DNA of 14,148 nt from Chersky-822 sp035509195 (GTDB lineage Bacteria; Actinomycetota; Actinomycetes; Streptosporangiales; Streptosporangiaceae), in the NCBI GenBank assembly GCA_035509195.1, contig DATJLT010000295.1, positions 1 to 14,148 on the forward strand, given 5' to 3'. Below are positions 1 to 6,810 of the stretch, piece after piece. The notes beneath the pieces are model-generated. The model made no database searches. It saw only the letters and a list, made by a program, of their open reading frames with translations, and was not told the DNA's origin. A program made the position numbers and the translations under genes. Each line of letters begins with the position of its first letter. Position 1 is the first letter of the stretch.

Positions 1-394
1 CACGACGTTCTGCCAGGTCGGTGCCGGTGAAAGCGTCGGGCAGGAGTTCTCCGAGCTTGCGGGGATCGCCGTCGGAGTCGAGCAGGAGACCACTGCCGCC
101 TGCCTCGAGCAAGAGCTGCCTGCACCGGCCGCAAGGAACAAGCGGCGCACCGTCTGCCGCGACCACGCTCACCGCGACCAGCCGACCGGCCCCGGCCGAG
201 TGCAGGGCGCTGACCAGGCCGCACTCCGCGCACAGCGTCAGCCCGAACGACGCGTTCTCCACGTTGCACCCGGTCACGACGGCGCCGTTGGTAGCCAGGC
301 CGGCCGCGCCAACCCGGAGCCGTGAGTACGGCGCATACGCGTTCGCTGCCGCCCTCCTCGCCGCGGCCCGCAGTTCCGCCCAGTCGATGGTCAT
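1..394 (-). CDS. cdd: Cytidine deaminase, 3' end cut by the window edge
   Basis: Translating the reverse strand from the ATG at 394 gives 131 residues before the window ends. This is nearly full length for the roughly 130-aa tetrameric cytidine deaminases. The substrate motif NVENASFG (N44, E46) is present, as are the zinc and catalytic motifs CAEC (Cys55, proton shuttle Glu57) and PCGRCRQ (Cys88, Cys91). The family hydrolytically deaminates cytidine and deoxycytidine to uridine and deoxyuridine in the cytoplasm. A GGAG ribosome site lies about 8 nt upstream of the start. The gene diverges from the nucleoside transporter operon, so the two probably share the 395-591 control region. In related actinobacteria deoA often follows cdd; that would lie left of the window and is not seen here. 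The identification is secure, but the C-terminus is not visible. Confidence 0.95.
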   Translation of the reverse strand, partial: MTIDWAELRAAARRAAANAYAPYSRLRVGAAGLATNGAVVTGCNVENASFGLTLCAECGLVSALHSAGAGRLVAVSVVAADGAPLVPCGRCRQLLLEAGGSGLLLDSDGDPRKLGELLPDAFTGTDLAERR

Positions 395-591
395 GCCCGC
401 TCCGGTAGTTATGTTAGTCTTATCCGGTTTGTACCTAAATGCAAGGTTACGTAGCGTCTCGATTTCACAACAGCCCAGTTGCTGGCGTGATATCCCGCTT
501 CCGCGACACACGTGACGGTATTAGATTCTCGTCATCCTGGGGGGGACTCCCAGGGTTCTGGGCCACGCCCAGCCCCCACATAGGAGGAACC
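395..591. promoter_or_regulatory. Divergent cdd / transporter control region with candidate promoters
   Basis: This gap between two divergent genes must hold promoters for both and is more AT-rich than its surroundings. Rightward, TTGTAC (429-434) is followed after exactly 17 nt by TAGCGT (452-457), a reasonable actinobacterial -35/-10 pair. A second candidate is TTCCGC (499-504), 17 nt, TAGATT (522-527). Leftward toward cdd, the reverse strand reads TTGCAT, 16 nt, TAAGAC around 416-443. An imperfect inverted repeat, GTACCT...AGGTTAC (431-450), overlaps these elements and could be an operator. All are matched by eye. The existence of a control region is near certain, but the exact elements are not. 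Confidence 0.35.
536..572 (+). promoter_or_regulatory. Two tandem hairpins in the lipoprotein mRNA leader
   Basis: Two adjacent inverted repeats lie just before the ribosome site. The first has arms CCTGGG (536-541) and CCCAGG (549-554). The second has arms CTGGGC (558-563) and GCCCAG (567-572) with a CAC loop. Because both use CTGGG/CCCAG arms, the first left arm could also pair with the last right arm, giving mutually exclusive folds. The second hairpin ends 9 nt before the AGGAGG site, so folding could affect translation. No known riboswitch consensus was recognised. A regulatory role is inference. Confidence 0.35.
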
Positions 592-1719
592 GTGAGAGGG
601 TCTCTCAAGACTGTCGCCGCGCTCTGCGTGCTGGCGATGGCTACCGCCGCCGCCGCGTGCAGTAGCAACAGCACCAATTCAAACAGCCCGTCCTCGGGTG
701 GCTCATCGACGGCGAGCACCGCCGCTACGTTCAAAGCCTGCATGGTGACCGACACCGGAGGCATCGACGACAAGTCGTTCAACGCCTCCTCGTGGGCGGG
801 CATGGAGGCCGCGCACACAGCCGACCCGAACATCGAGGTCACTTACCTCCAGTCGACGACTACCTCAGACTACGCGTCGAACATCAGCACGTTCCTCGCG
901 CAGAAGTGCGGCATCATCGTCACGGTCGGCTTCCTGATGGCCGATGCGACCGAATCAGCCGCCAAGGCCAACCCGTCGCAGAAGTTCGCGATCGTCGACT
1001 GCTCCTATGCCTCAGAGTGCCTGACCGGCTCCAAGGAGCCGAACATCGACCAGCTCGTGTTCAACACCGTGCAGGACGCCTTCCTCGGCGGTTACCTGGC
1101 CGCGGCGGAGAGCAAGAGCCACATCGTCGCTACCTACGGCGGTGAGAACTTCGGCACGGTGACCATCTACATGGACGGCTTCTACGACGGCGTGCAGTAC
1201 TACAACCAGACCAAGCACGCGAACGTCAAGGTGCTCGGCTGGAACGAGAAGACCCAGAAGGGCGACTTCATCGGCAACTTCACCAACCTGGGCGCGGGCC
1301 AGAACCTGACCAACACCTTCATCGGTGACGGCGCGGACGTGATCTTCCCCGTCGCCGGCGGCGTCGGACTCGGCACGGCCAAGGCCGTGCAGATCGCGGA
1401 CGCGGCTGGCAAGAACGTCAGCGTCGAATGGGTGGACACCGACGGCTGCACGAACGCGCCGCAGTACTGCAAGTACTTCCTCACATCGGTGACCAAGGGC
1501 ATCGTCGCCGCGGTCAAGACCGCGGTGCTGAGCGCGGCCAACGGCACCTTCAAGTCCGACAACACCTACGTGGGAACGCTGGCCAACGGCGGTGCTGTCC
1601 TCGCCCCGTACCACGACTTCGCCAGCAAGATCCCCTCCTCGGTGCAGACCGAGATCAACAAGCTCAGGTCGGAGATCGAGAGCGGCAAGATCATTCCGGC
1701 CACGAAGAGCCCGGTCTAA
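592..1719 (+). CDS. BMP-family nucleoside-binding lipoprotein of an ABC importer
   Basis: The product is a 375-aa lipoprotein of the BMP/PnrA family, which captures nucleosides outside the membrane for an ABC importer. I chose the GTG at 592 because AGGAGG stands at 582-587 and the protein then opens with a signal peptide (basic RGSLK, hydrophobic core) and lipobox AAAC with lipidated Cys23. A Ser/Thr/Asn-rich linker follows. Family hallmarks are VTDTGGIDDKSFN (residues 52-64), DQLVFNTVQDAFLGGYLAA, GGENFGTVTIYMDGFYDG, GDGADVIFPVAGGVG and WVDTD (280-284). The open frame extends upstream to 439, but that part crosses the leader hairpins and would hide the signal peptide. ATPase and permease genes follow. 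Purine or other nucleosides are the likely ligand, judging from the downstream phosphorylase. Exact ligand choice is not visible. Confidence 0.93.
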   Translation: MRGSLKTVAALCVLAMATAAAACSSNSTNSNSPSSGGSSTASTAATFKACMVTDTGGIDDKSFNASSWAGMEAAHTADPNIEVTYLQSTTTSDYASNISTFLAQKCGIIVTVGFLMADATESAAKANPSQKFAIVDCSYASECLTGSKEPNIDQLVFNTVQDAFLGGYLAAAESKSHIVATYGGENFGTVTIYMDGFYDGVQYYNQTKHANVKVLGWNEKTQKGDFIGNFTNLGAGQNLTNTFIGDGADVIFPVAGGVGLGTAKAVQIADAAGKNVSVEWVDTDGCTNAPQYCKYFLTSVTKGIVAAVKTAVLSAANGTFKSDNTYVGTLANGGAVLAPYHDFASKIPSSVQTEINKLRSEIESGKIIPATKSPV

Positions 1720-1749
1720 GCAGCCTGGTTTTCCGGAACCGCCTGCCGT

Positions 1750-1796
1750 CCGGCCGCCTCGTGCTGACTCTCCCGCCTAGTCAGCACGGCGGCCGG
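1750..1796 (+). terminator. Long intra-operon hairpin between lipoprotein and ATPase genes
   Basis: A stem of 9+9 base pairs is visible. Left arm CCGGCCGCC (1750-1758), a 2-nt bulge TC, then GTGCTGACT (1761-1769); a 9-nt loop; right arm AGTCAGCAC (1779-1787) followed by GGCGGCCGG (1788-1796). No U-run follows, so it is not a classic intrinsic terminator. It may be a partial terminator or a 3' stabiliser that lets the lipoprotein mRNA exceed that of the ATPase and permeases, as in many binding-protein operons. The structure is certain at sequence level; the role is inferred. Confidence 0.7.
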
Positions 1797-1801
1797 GCGG
1801 C

Positions 1802-1828
1802 ACCGGCATGACCGGCATGACCGCCATG
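1802..1828 (+). repeat. Three tandem 9-bp units ahead of the ATPase start
   Basis: The sequence holds ACCGGCATG twice (1802-1810, 1811-1819) and the variant ACCGCCATG (1820-1828). Each unit ends in an ATG, and all three ATGs are in one frame, different from that of the ATPase gene. That frame would encode about 33 residues and stop inside the ATPase coding region, so it could act as an overlapping upstream ORF. It may equally be simple slippage. Confidence 0.6.
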
Positions 1829-1844
1829 AAAGAGAGGCTGCCGG

Positions 1845-3431
1845 GTGAAGCTAGAGCTGCGCGAGATCACGAAGCGCTTCGGCTCTCTTGTCGCCAACGA
1901 CCATATTGACCTCGTGGTCCAGCCAGGTGAGATCAGGGCGCTGCTCGGCGAGAACGGCGCGGGGAAGACCACGCTGATGAACGTCCTCTACGGGCTGATC
2001 CAGCCGGACGAGGGCGAGATCCTGATCGATAACGAGCCGGTGCACATCCGGTCGCCCAAGGACGCGATCAGGGCCGGCATCGGCATGGTCCACCAGCACT
2101 TCATGCTGGTGCCCGTCTTCACCGTGGCAGAGAACGTGACGCTCGGCGTCGAGCGCACAAGGGGCTTCGGCGGACTCCTCGATCGCAAGCGCACCCGCAG
2201 TGACGTGCTAGAGCTTTCTGAGCAGTTCGGGCTCCAGGTCAATCCCGATGCCCTCGTCGGAGAACTGCCCGTCGGCATCCAGCAGCGGGTCGAGATCATC
2301 AAGGCCCTGCTGCGCGACGCGAACACCCTGGTGCTCGACGAGCCGACCGCGGTACTGACTCCTGGCGAGACCGAGGACTTGTTCCGCATCATGCGCTCGC
2401 TGCGCGAAGGTGGCCGCTCGATCGTCTTCATCTCGCACAAGCTCAAGGAAGTGCAGGCGATCGCCGACAACATCACGATCATCAGGCGCGGCCAGGTCGT
2501 GGGCGAGCGGCCGCCGAGCACGACGGGCGCGGAACTCGCGGCCCTCATGGTCGGCCGCGCCGTGCAGCTTCGGGTCAGCAAGGAGCCGGCCAAGCCGGCG
2601 GGTGTCCGGCTGACGGTGCACAACCTGACCGTGGCAGACGAACGCGGCGAGCCCGCCGTCCGGGGCGTGTCCTTTGAGGTGCGCGGCGGTGAGATCCTCG
2701 GCATCGCCGGGGTACAGGGCAACGGCCAGACCGAGTTGTGCGAGGCGCTGCTCGGCCTGCGGCCGAGCAGCGGTACCGTCAGTCTTGACGGCAACGACCT
2801 GTCCGCCGCCACGACCCGCGACAGGCTCAGGGCGGGCATCGGCTACGTGCCTGAAGACCGGCAGGAAGACGGCCTCGTCGGCGCGTTCTCCGTCGCCGAC
2901 AACATGGTGCTTGACGTGTACGACCGGCCGCCTTACGCCTCGGGCATCGCGCTCAACCTCGACCAGATCAAGACCGCGGCGAACGAACTCGTGTCGGAGT
3001 ACGACGTCCGCACCAGTTCGGTCCAGACTCCGGTCGGCACGCTGTCAGGCGGTAACCAGCAGAAGGTGATCGTCGCGAGGGAACTCAGCCGCGACAACAA
3101 GATGCTGCTGGCCAGCCAGCCGACCCGCGGCCTCGACGTAGGTTCCATCGAGTTCGTGCACAAGCAGATCGTGGCGCAGCGCGACCGCGGCGTCGCCGTC
3201 GTGATCGTCTCTTCCGAGCTTGATGAGATCTACGCGCTTTCCGACCGGATCGCCGTCATGTACGAGGGACGCATCGTCGGCTTCCGTGAGCCTGACATCA
3301 GCGAGGCGGACCTCGGCCTGCTGATGGCCGGCTCGAGCGCTGAAGCAGAGTCCAGGTCCGTGCAGGACGCTCTGCCACCTGACCAGGCACTTGAACTTCC
3401 CGGAGCGGTCGAAGGCGATGATGCGGAGTGA
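1845..3431 (+). CDS. Nucleoside ABC transporter ATP-binding protein, two fused ATPase domains
   Basis: The 528-aa protein joins two ABC ATPase domains, as in the NupA/RbsA-like partners of BMP lipoproteins, and powers import from the cytoplasmic face. The first domain has Walker A GENGAGKTT (residues 35-43), a degenerate signature LPVGIQQR (141-148), and Walker B ending LDEP with catalytic Glu166. The second has a Walker A loop without the lysine, GVQGNGQTE (289-297), a good signature LSGGNQQ (400-406), and ASQPTRGLD (423-431) where the usual Asp-Glu is Ser-Gln. So one composite site is probably hydrolytic and the other degenerate, a known pattern in this family. The GTG at 1845 is the first in-frame start, with a GAGAGG-type ribosome site upstream. 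Its stop overlaps the next gene by GTGA. Confidence 0.95.
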   Translation: MKLELREITKRFGSLVANDHIDLVVQPGEIRALLGENGAGKTTLMNVLYGLIQPDEGEILIDNEPVHIRSPKDAIRAGIGMVHQHFMLVPVFTVAENVTLGVERTRGFGGLLDRKRTRSDVLELSEQFGLQVNPDALVGELPVGIQQRVEIIKALLRDANTLVLDEPTAVLTPGETEDLFRIMRSLREGGRSIVFISHKLKEVQAIADNITIIRRGQVVGERPPSTTGAELAALMVGRAVQLRVSKEPAKPAGVRLTVHNLTVADERGEPAVRGVSFEVRGGEILGIAGVQGNGQTELCEALLGLRPSSGTVSLDGNDLSAATTRDRLRAGIGYVPEDRQEDGLVGAFSVADNMVLDVYDRPPYASGIALNLDQIKTAANELVSEYDVRTSSVQTPVGTLSGGNQQKVIVARELSRDNKMLLASQPTRGLDVGSIEFVHKQIVAQRDRGVAVVIVSSELDEIYALSDRIAVMYEGRIVGFREPDISEADLGLLMAGSSAEAESRSVQDALPPDQALELPGAVEGDDAE

Positions 3432-4708
3432 CCGAGCAAGCGGCACAGCCAGTGCCCGCTCCCGAACAGCCCAGGTCCCGCCTGAGGCTGACAGGCAGCG
3501 TGATCATCGAGGCGGTCACGCAGGGCAGTTCGACCGTCATGACGATCCTGTCGATCTTCCTCGCCCTCGTCGTCGGCGGCATCCTGATCCTCTTTACCGA
3601 CCCGATCGTGACGAAAGCGTGGAGTTCGTTCTTCTCCGATCCTGGCAACGCGCTAGCCCAGAGCTGGGATTCGGTGTCCTTCGCTTACTCGCAGATGTTC
3701 GAGGGCGCGATCTTGAACCCGTCCACGGTCAGCGCCGCGTTCCACGGCGGCTCGATCGCGGCCATCTTCTACCCGCTGTCGGCGACCTGCGCGCAGGCGA
3801 CGCCGCTGATCCTTACCGGACTGTCGGTCGCGATCGCGTTCCGTGCCGGCCTGTTCAACATCGGCGCGGCCGGCCAGTGGGTGGGCGGCGCGATCGTCGC
3901 GACCTGGCTCGGGTTCGGCGTCAGCCTGCCGATCGTGATTCACGTGATTGTCTGCGTGATCGGCGGCTTCGTCGGCGGCGCCGCGATCGGCTGGTTTGTC
4001 GGCCTGCTCAAGGCGAAGACGGGCGCACATGAGGTCATCGTCACGATCATGCTCAACTATGTGATGTATGACCTGCTCAGCTATCTGCTCTCGCATCCGG
4101 CGATGTTGCAGCAGCCGCACCAGACCAATCAGATCGCGCCTTTCATCGCGAACGACGCTAACCTGCCGCACGTGGGCGGGCCGGCTCCGCAGGCGGGCGT
4201 GGGCTTCCTGATCGCGGTCGCCGCGGCAGCGGCCTGTGCCTGGCTGCTGTCCAGGAGCACGACCGGGTTCCAGTTCCGCACGGTCGGCGCCAGCCCAAGC
4301 GCCGCGCGGAGCGCCGGCATCAACGTGGAGAAGTCCTGGATCTGGGTGATGCTGCTCGCGGGCGGGCTCGCCGGGCTGTCTGCGGCGACCGTGGTTCAGG
4401 GCACGAATACCCAGCTAACGTTCAACAGCTACGGTACTTACGGCCCTGACGGCATCACGGTCGCGCTGCTCGGCCGGGCCAAACCCTGGGGCACGGTACT
4501 CGCCGGGCTCTTGTTCGGCGCCCTGCATGTCGGCGGCACCTACGTCGCGGGCGCCACGCTCAACCAGGTTCCCGACGACATCGTTCAGGTGCTCGAGGGT
4601 CTTATCGTGCTGTTCGTGGCGGCTCCCGCGCTGATCAGAGCGGTGTTCAGGCTGCGCGCGACCAGCGGTACCGGTATGGAAGCGGCTGCTAAGGGGTGGA
4701 ACGGTTGA
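3428..4708 (+). CDS. Nucleoside ABC transporter permease 1 (BPD_transp_2 family)
   Basis: This 426-aa integral membrane protein forms half of the translocation channel. Hydrophobic segments begin near residue 35 after a polar N-terminus and recur along the chain (roughly eight or nine). Family motifs include LFNIGAAGQ (residues 142-150), EVIVTIMLNY from residue 202, GPDGITVALLGRAKPWG and LLFGALHVGG. The GTG start at 3428 overlaps the ATPase stop (GTGA), implying translational coupling. The order ATPase, permease, permease behind a BMP lipoprotein matches guanosine/purine nucleoside importers such as Bacillus YufNOPQ/NupNOPQ (from memory). Substrate assignment rests on this context and the downstream phosphorylase. 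Confidence 0.93.
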   Translation: MTEQAAQPVPAPEQPRSRLRLTGSVIIEAVTQGSSTVMTILSIFLALVVGGILILFTDPIVTKAWSSFFSDPGNALAQSWDSVSFAYSQMFEGAILNPSTVSAAFHGGSIAAIFYPLSATCAQATPLILTGLSVAIAFRAGLFNIGAAGQWVGGAIVATWLGFGVSLPIVIHVIVCVIGGFVGGAAIGWFVGLLKAKTGAHEVIVTIMLNYVMYDLLSYLLSHPAMLQQPHQTNQIAPFIANDANLPHVGGPAPQAGVGFLIAVAAAAACAWLLSRSTTGFQFRTVGASPSAARSAGINVEKSWIWVMLLAGGLAGLSAATVVQGTNTQLTFNSYGTYGPDGITVALLGRAKPWGTVLAGLLFGALHVGGTYVAGATLNQVPDDIVQVLEGLIVLFVAAPALIRAVFRLRATSGTGMEAAAKGWNG

Positions 4709-5967
4709 CCACGCTTACCGCGGCGGTACGCGCGCCGCTCACCGCGGACCGCAAATGGCTGGCCACTGGCACCTTCGCCTTTCTCGGCGTCATCGACGTC
4801 CTGATCTTCGGGCTGCTGGCTCACAAGGGCGACGCCGGCTTTGTCCTGTCAGCGTCAGGGACGATCCACATCCCCGTGATCAAGGTGCCTGCGGCGGCGA
4901 TCTGCTACGTGCTCGGCGCACTGACGATCGCCATCGCCGCCCTGCGTGGCACGTTTGACCTGAGCCAGACCCAGAAACGCTGGGCCATCGCGGGGGTACT
5001 GGTGTTCTTCCTGGTCGCGCTGCTGTGCTGGGCCGACGCCGGAGCCATCCCGCTGAACATCATCGGCATGGGGCAAGGCGCGCTCGCGTCGTCGATCCCG
5101 CTGATACTCGGCGCGCTCGCCGGCTGCCTGTCCGAGCGGTCGGGCGTGATCAACATCGCGATCGAGGGACAGTTGCTGTTCGGCTCGTTCACTGCGGCGA
5201 TCGTGGCCAGCGCATTTGGCGGCCTGTGGGTCGGCCTGGTCGCCGGGTCGCTCGCCGGAGGGCTCGTCGGGCTGCTGCTCGCGGTGTTCGCGATCACGTT
5301 CCTGATGGACCAGATCATCCTCGGCGTCGTGCTCAACGTGCTGGCCCTCGGCATGACCGACTACCTGTATGACCGGCTGATGGCCCAGAACCCCAACTAC
5401 AACACCGGGGTCTCCTTCGGCTCGATCAGGATTCCCGGCCTCGCCGACATCCCGGTCATCGGGCCGATCTTCTTCGATTCGACGATCTTCCTTTACATCA
5501 CGTACGTGGCGGTGATCGCGATTCAGGTCGCGTTGTTCAGCACCAGGTGGGGCCTGCGGGTCCGCGCCGTAGGCGAGCACCCGACCGCCGCCGACACCGT
5601 CGGCATCCCCGTCTTGTGGATCAGGTACCGCAACGTGATCCTTGGCGGGCTGCTCGCGGGGATCGGCGGGGCGTTCCTGACCGTCGGTTCTGTCGGCAGC
5701 TTCAACCCGGACATCAGCTCAGGATTCGGCTACATCGCCCTGGCGGCACTCATCTTCGGCCGCTGGACTCCTCTGGGCTCTTTGGCTGCCGCATTGCTTT
5801 TCGGTTTTTCTCTTGAACTGGCACTTGTCTTGCCGACCGTGAATCCTGTGCTACCGCCGGCGATCATGAACATGGCGCCGTACGTGGCCACGATCATCGC
5901 TGTGGCCGGCCTGGTCGGCAAGGTCAGGGCGCCGGCGGCCGATGGTCAGCCGTACGTGAAGGCCTAG
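4705..5967 (+). CDS. Nucleoside ABC transporter permease 2 (BPD_transp_2 family)
   Basis: This is the second membrane subunit of the importer, 420 residues from the preferred start. About 100 N-terminal residues contain three extra hydrophobic segments before the conserved core. The core carries SERSGVINIAIEGQ (residues 143-156), then LMDQIILGVVLNVLALG, TRWGLRVRAVGEHPTAADTVG, and GFGYIALAALIFGRW. I prefer the TTG at 4705 because it overlaps the preceding stop as TTGA and has AAGGGG (4691-4696) about 8 nt upstream. The in-frame GTG at 4696 would add three residues but lies inside that ribosome site. The gene ends only a few bases before the phosphorylase gene, which supports one transcript for uptake and salvage. 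Confidence 0.92.
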   Translation: MTTLTAAVRAPLTADRKWLATGTFAFLGVIDVLIFGLLAHKGDAGFVLSASGTIHIPVIKVPAAAICYVLGALTIAIAALRGTFDLSQTQKRWAIAGVLVFFLVALLCWADAGAIPLNIIGMGQGALASSIPLILGALAGCLSERSGVINIAIEGQLLFGSFTAAIVASAFGGLWVGLVAGSLAGGLVGLLLAVFAITFLMDQIILGVVLNVLALGMTDYLYDRLMAQNPNYNTGVSFGSIRIPGLADIPVIGPIFFDSTIFLYITYVAVIAIQVALFSTRWGLRVRAVGEHPTAADTVGIPVLWIRYRNVILGGLLAGIGGAFLTVGSVGSFNPDISSGFGYIALAALIFGRWTPLGSLAAALLFGFSLELALVLPTVNPVLPPAIMNMAPYVATIIAVAGLVGKVRAPAADGQPYVKA

Positions 5968-5974
5968 AACTACG

Positions 5975-6808
5975 GTGGGGGACGTGGACGACCCTTATGC
6001 CGCCGCTTCGGCGAGTGCGGCGAACCTGGCGGCGCTGACCGGGCAGCCCGAGCACGACGTCGCGGTCGTGCTCGGCTCTGGCTGGGCCACGGCCGCTGAC
6101 GCACTCGGCCCGGCCGCCGCCGAGGTGCAGCTTGATGACCTCGGCGGCTTCGCCGCGCCCTCCGTGCCAGGGCACCTGGCCATCGCCAGGTCGGTCAAGG
6201 CCGGCTCGCTCCGGGTGCTGGTGTACCTGGGGCGGACTCACCTGTACGAAGGTCATCCCGTGGAGGCGGTGGTCCACGGGGTTCGCACCGCCGCCGCGGC
6301 AGGCTGCAAGGCCATCGTGCTGACCAACGCGGCCGGAGGCATCAACGCGGGCTACGTCGTGGGCCAGCCGGTGCTGCTCAGCGACCACCTCAACCTGACC
6401 GGCCGGTCGCCCCTCGCTGGCAGCGCGCCGCCTGACGGATACGGTTCGCGTTTCGTTGACCTCACCGCCACGTACTCGCCGCGGCTGCGGGCACTGGCCA
6501 GGCAAGCGGATCCCTCGCTGGCCGAGGGCGTGTACGCGATGCTGCCTGGCCCGCACTACGAGACGCCGGCCGAGATCAGGATGCTGCGGTCGGCCGGCGC
6601 CGACCTCGTGGGCATGTCTACGGTGCTCGAAGCGATCGCGGCCAGGCACCTGGGGCTTGAGGTACTCGGGATCTCGCTGGTCACCAACCCGGCTGCCGGG
6701 CTGTCTGGCGGCGAACTTGACCACGCCGAGGTCATCGCCGCCGGGCAGGCCTCGGCAGCGCGGGTAGGCAGGCTGCTGAACGAGGTCCTGCCGGGGGTAA
6801 TTGGATAA
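5975..6808 (+). CDS. punA: Trimeric purine nucleoside phosphorylase
   Basis: The 277-aa enzyme cleaves purine (deoxy)nucleosides with phosphate to free base and (deoxy)ribose 1-phosphate. Active-site elements of the trimeric class are visible: the phosphate loop GSGW (34-37), GRTHLYEGH (86-94; Arg87, His89, Tyr91), TNAAGG (117-122), GPHYETPAE with base-binding Glu196, GMST (213-216) and TN with Asn238. The Glu/Asn pair is typical of enzymes preferring 6-oxopurines such as inosine and guanosine. The sequence closely resembles, from memory, M. tuberculosis PNP (Rv3307). The start is GTG 5975, or GTG 5984, three codons in; neither has a strong ribosome site. It lies 7 nt after the permease gene and 2 nt before the mutase gene, so it probably acts on nucleosides brought in by the transporter. 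Confidence 0.94.
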   Translation: MGDVDDPYAAASASAANLAALTGQPEHDVAVVLGSGWATAADALGPAAAEVQLDDLGGFAAPSVPGHLAIARSVKAGSLRVLVYLGRTHLYEGHPVEAVVHGVRTAAAAGCKAIVLTNAAGGINAGYVVGQPVLLSDHLNLTGRSPLAGSAPPDGYGSRFVDLTATYSPRLRALARQADPSLAEGVYAMLPGPHYETPAEIRMLRSAGADLVGMSTVLEAIAARHLGLEVLGISLVTNPAAGLSGGELDHAEVIAAGQASAARVGRLLNEVLPGVIG

Positions 6809-6810
6809 CG

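Noticed and set aside
536..572. Guanidine-II (mini-ykkC) type tandem hairpin riboswitch
   Set aside because: The loops do not read ACGR, and the downstream gene is a nucleoside-type lipoprotein.
439..591. N-terminal extension of the lipoprotein from 439
   Set aside because: It crosses the leader hairpins, lacks a ribosome site, and would bury the signal peptide; AGGAGG precedes GTG 592.
1012..1614. Long reverse-strand ORF opposite the lipoprotein gene (and similar ones opposite the permeases, phosphorylase and mutase)
   Set aside because: These are shadows caused by high GC; translations are Arg/Asp/His-rich without domains, while the forward frames carry family motifs.
2709..2735. Apparent inactivating mutation in the second Walker A of the ATPase
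   Set aside because: Lack of the lysine and the ASQP Walker B are characteristic of this transporter subfamily rather than signs of decay.
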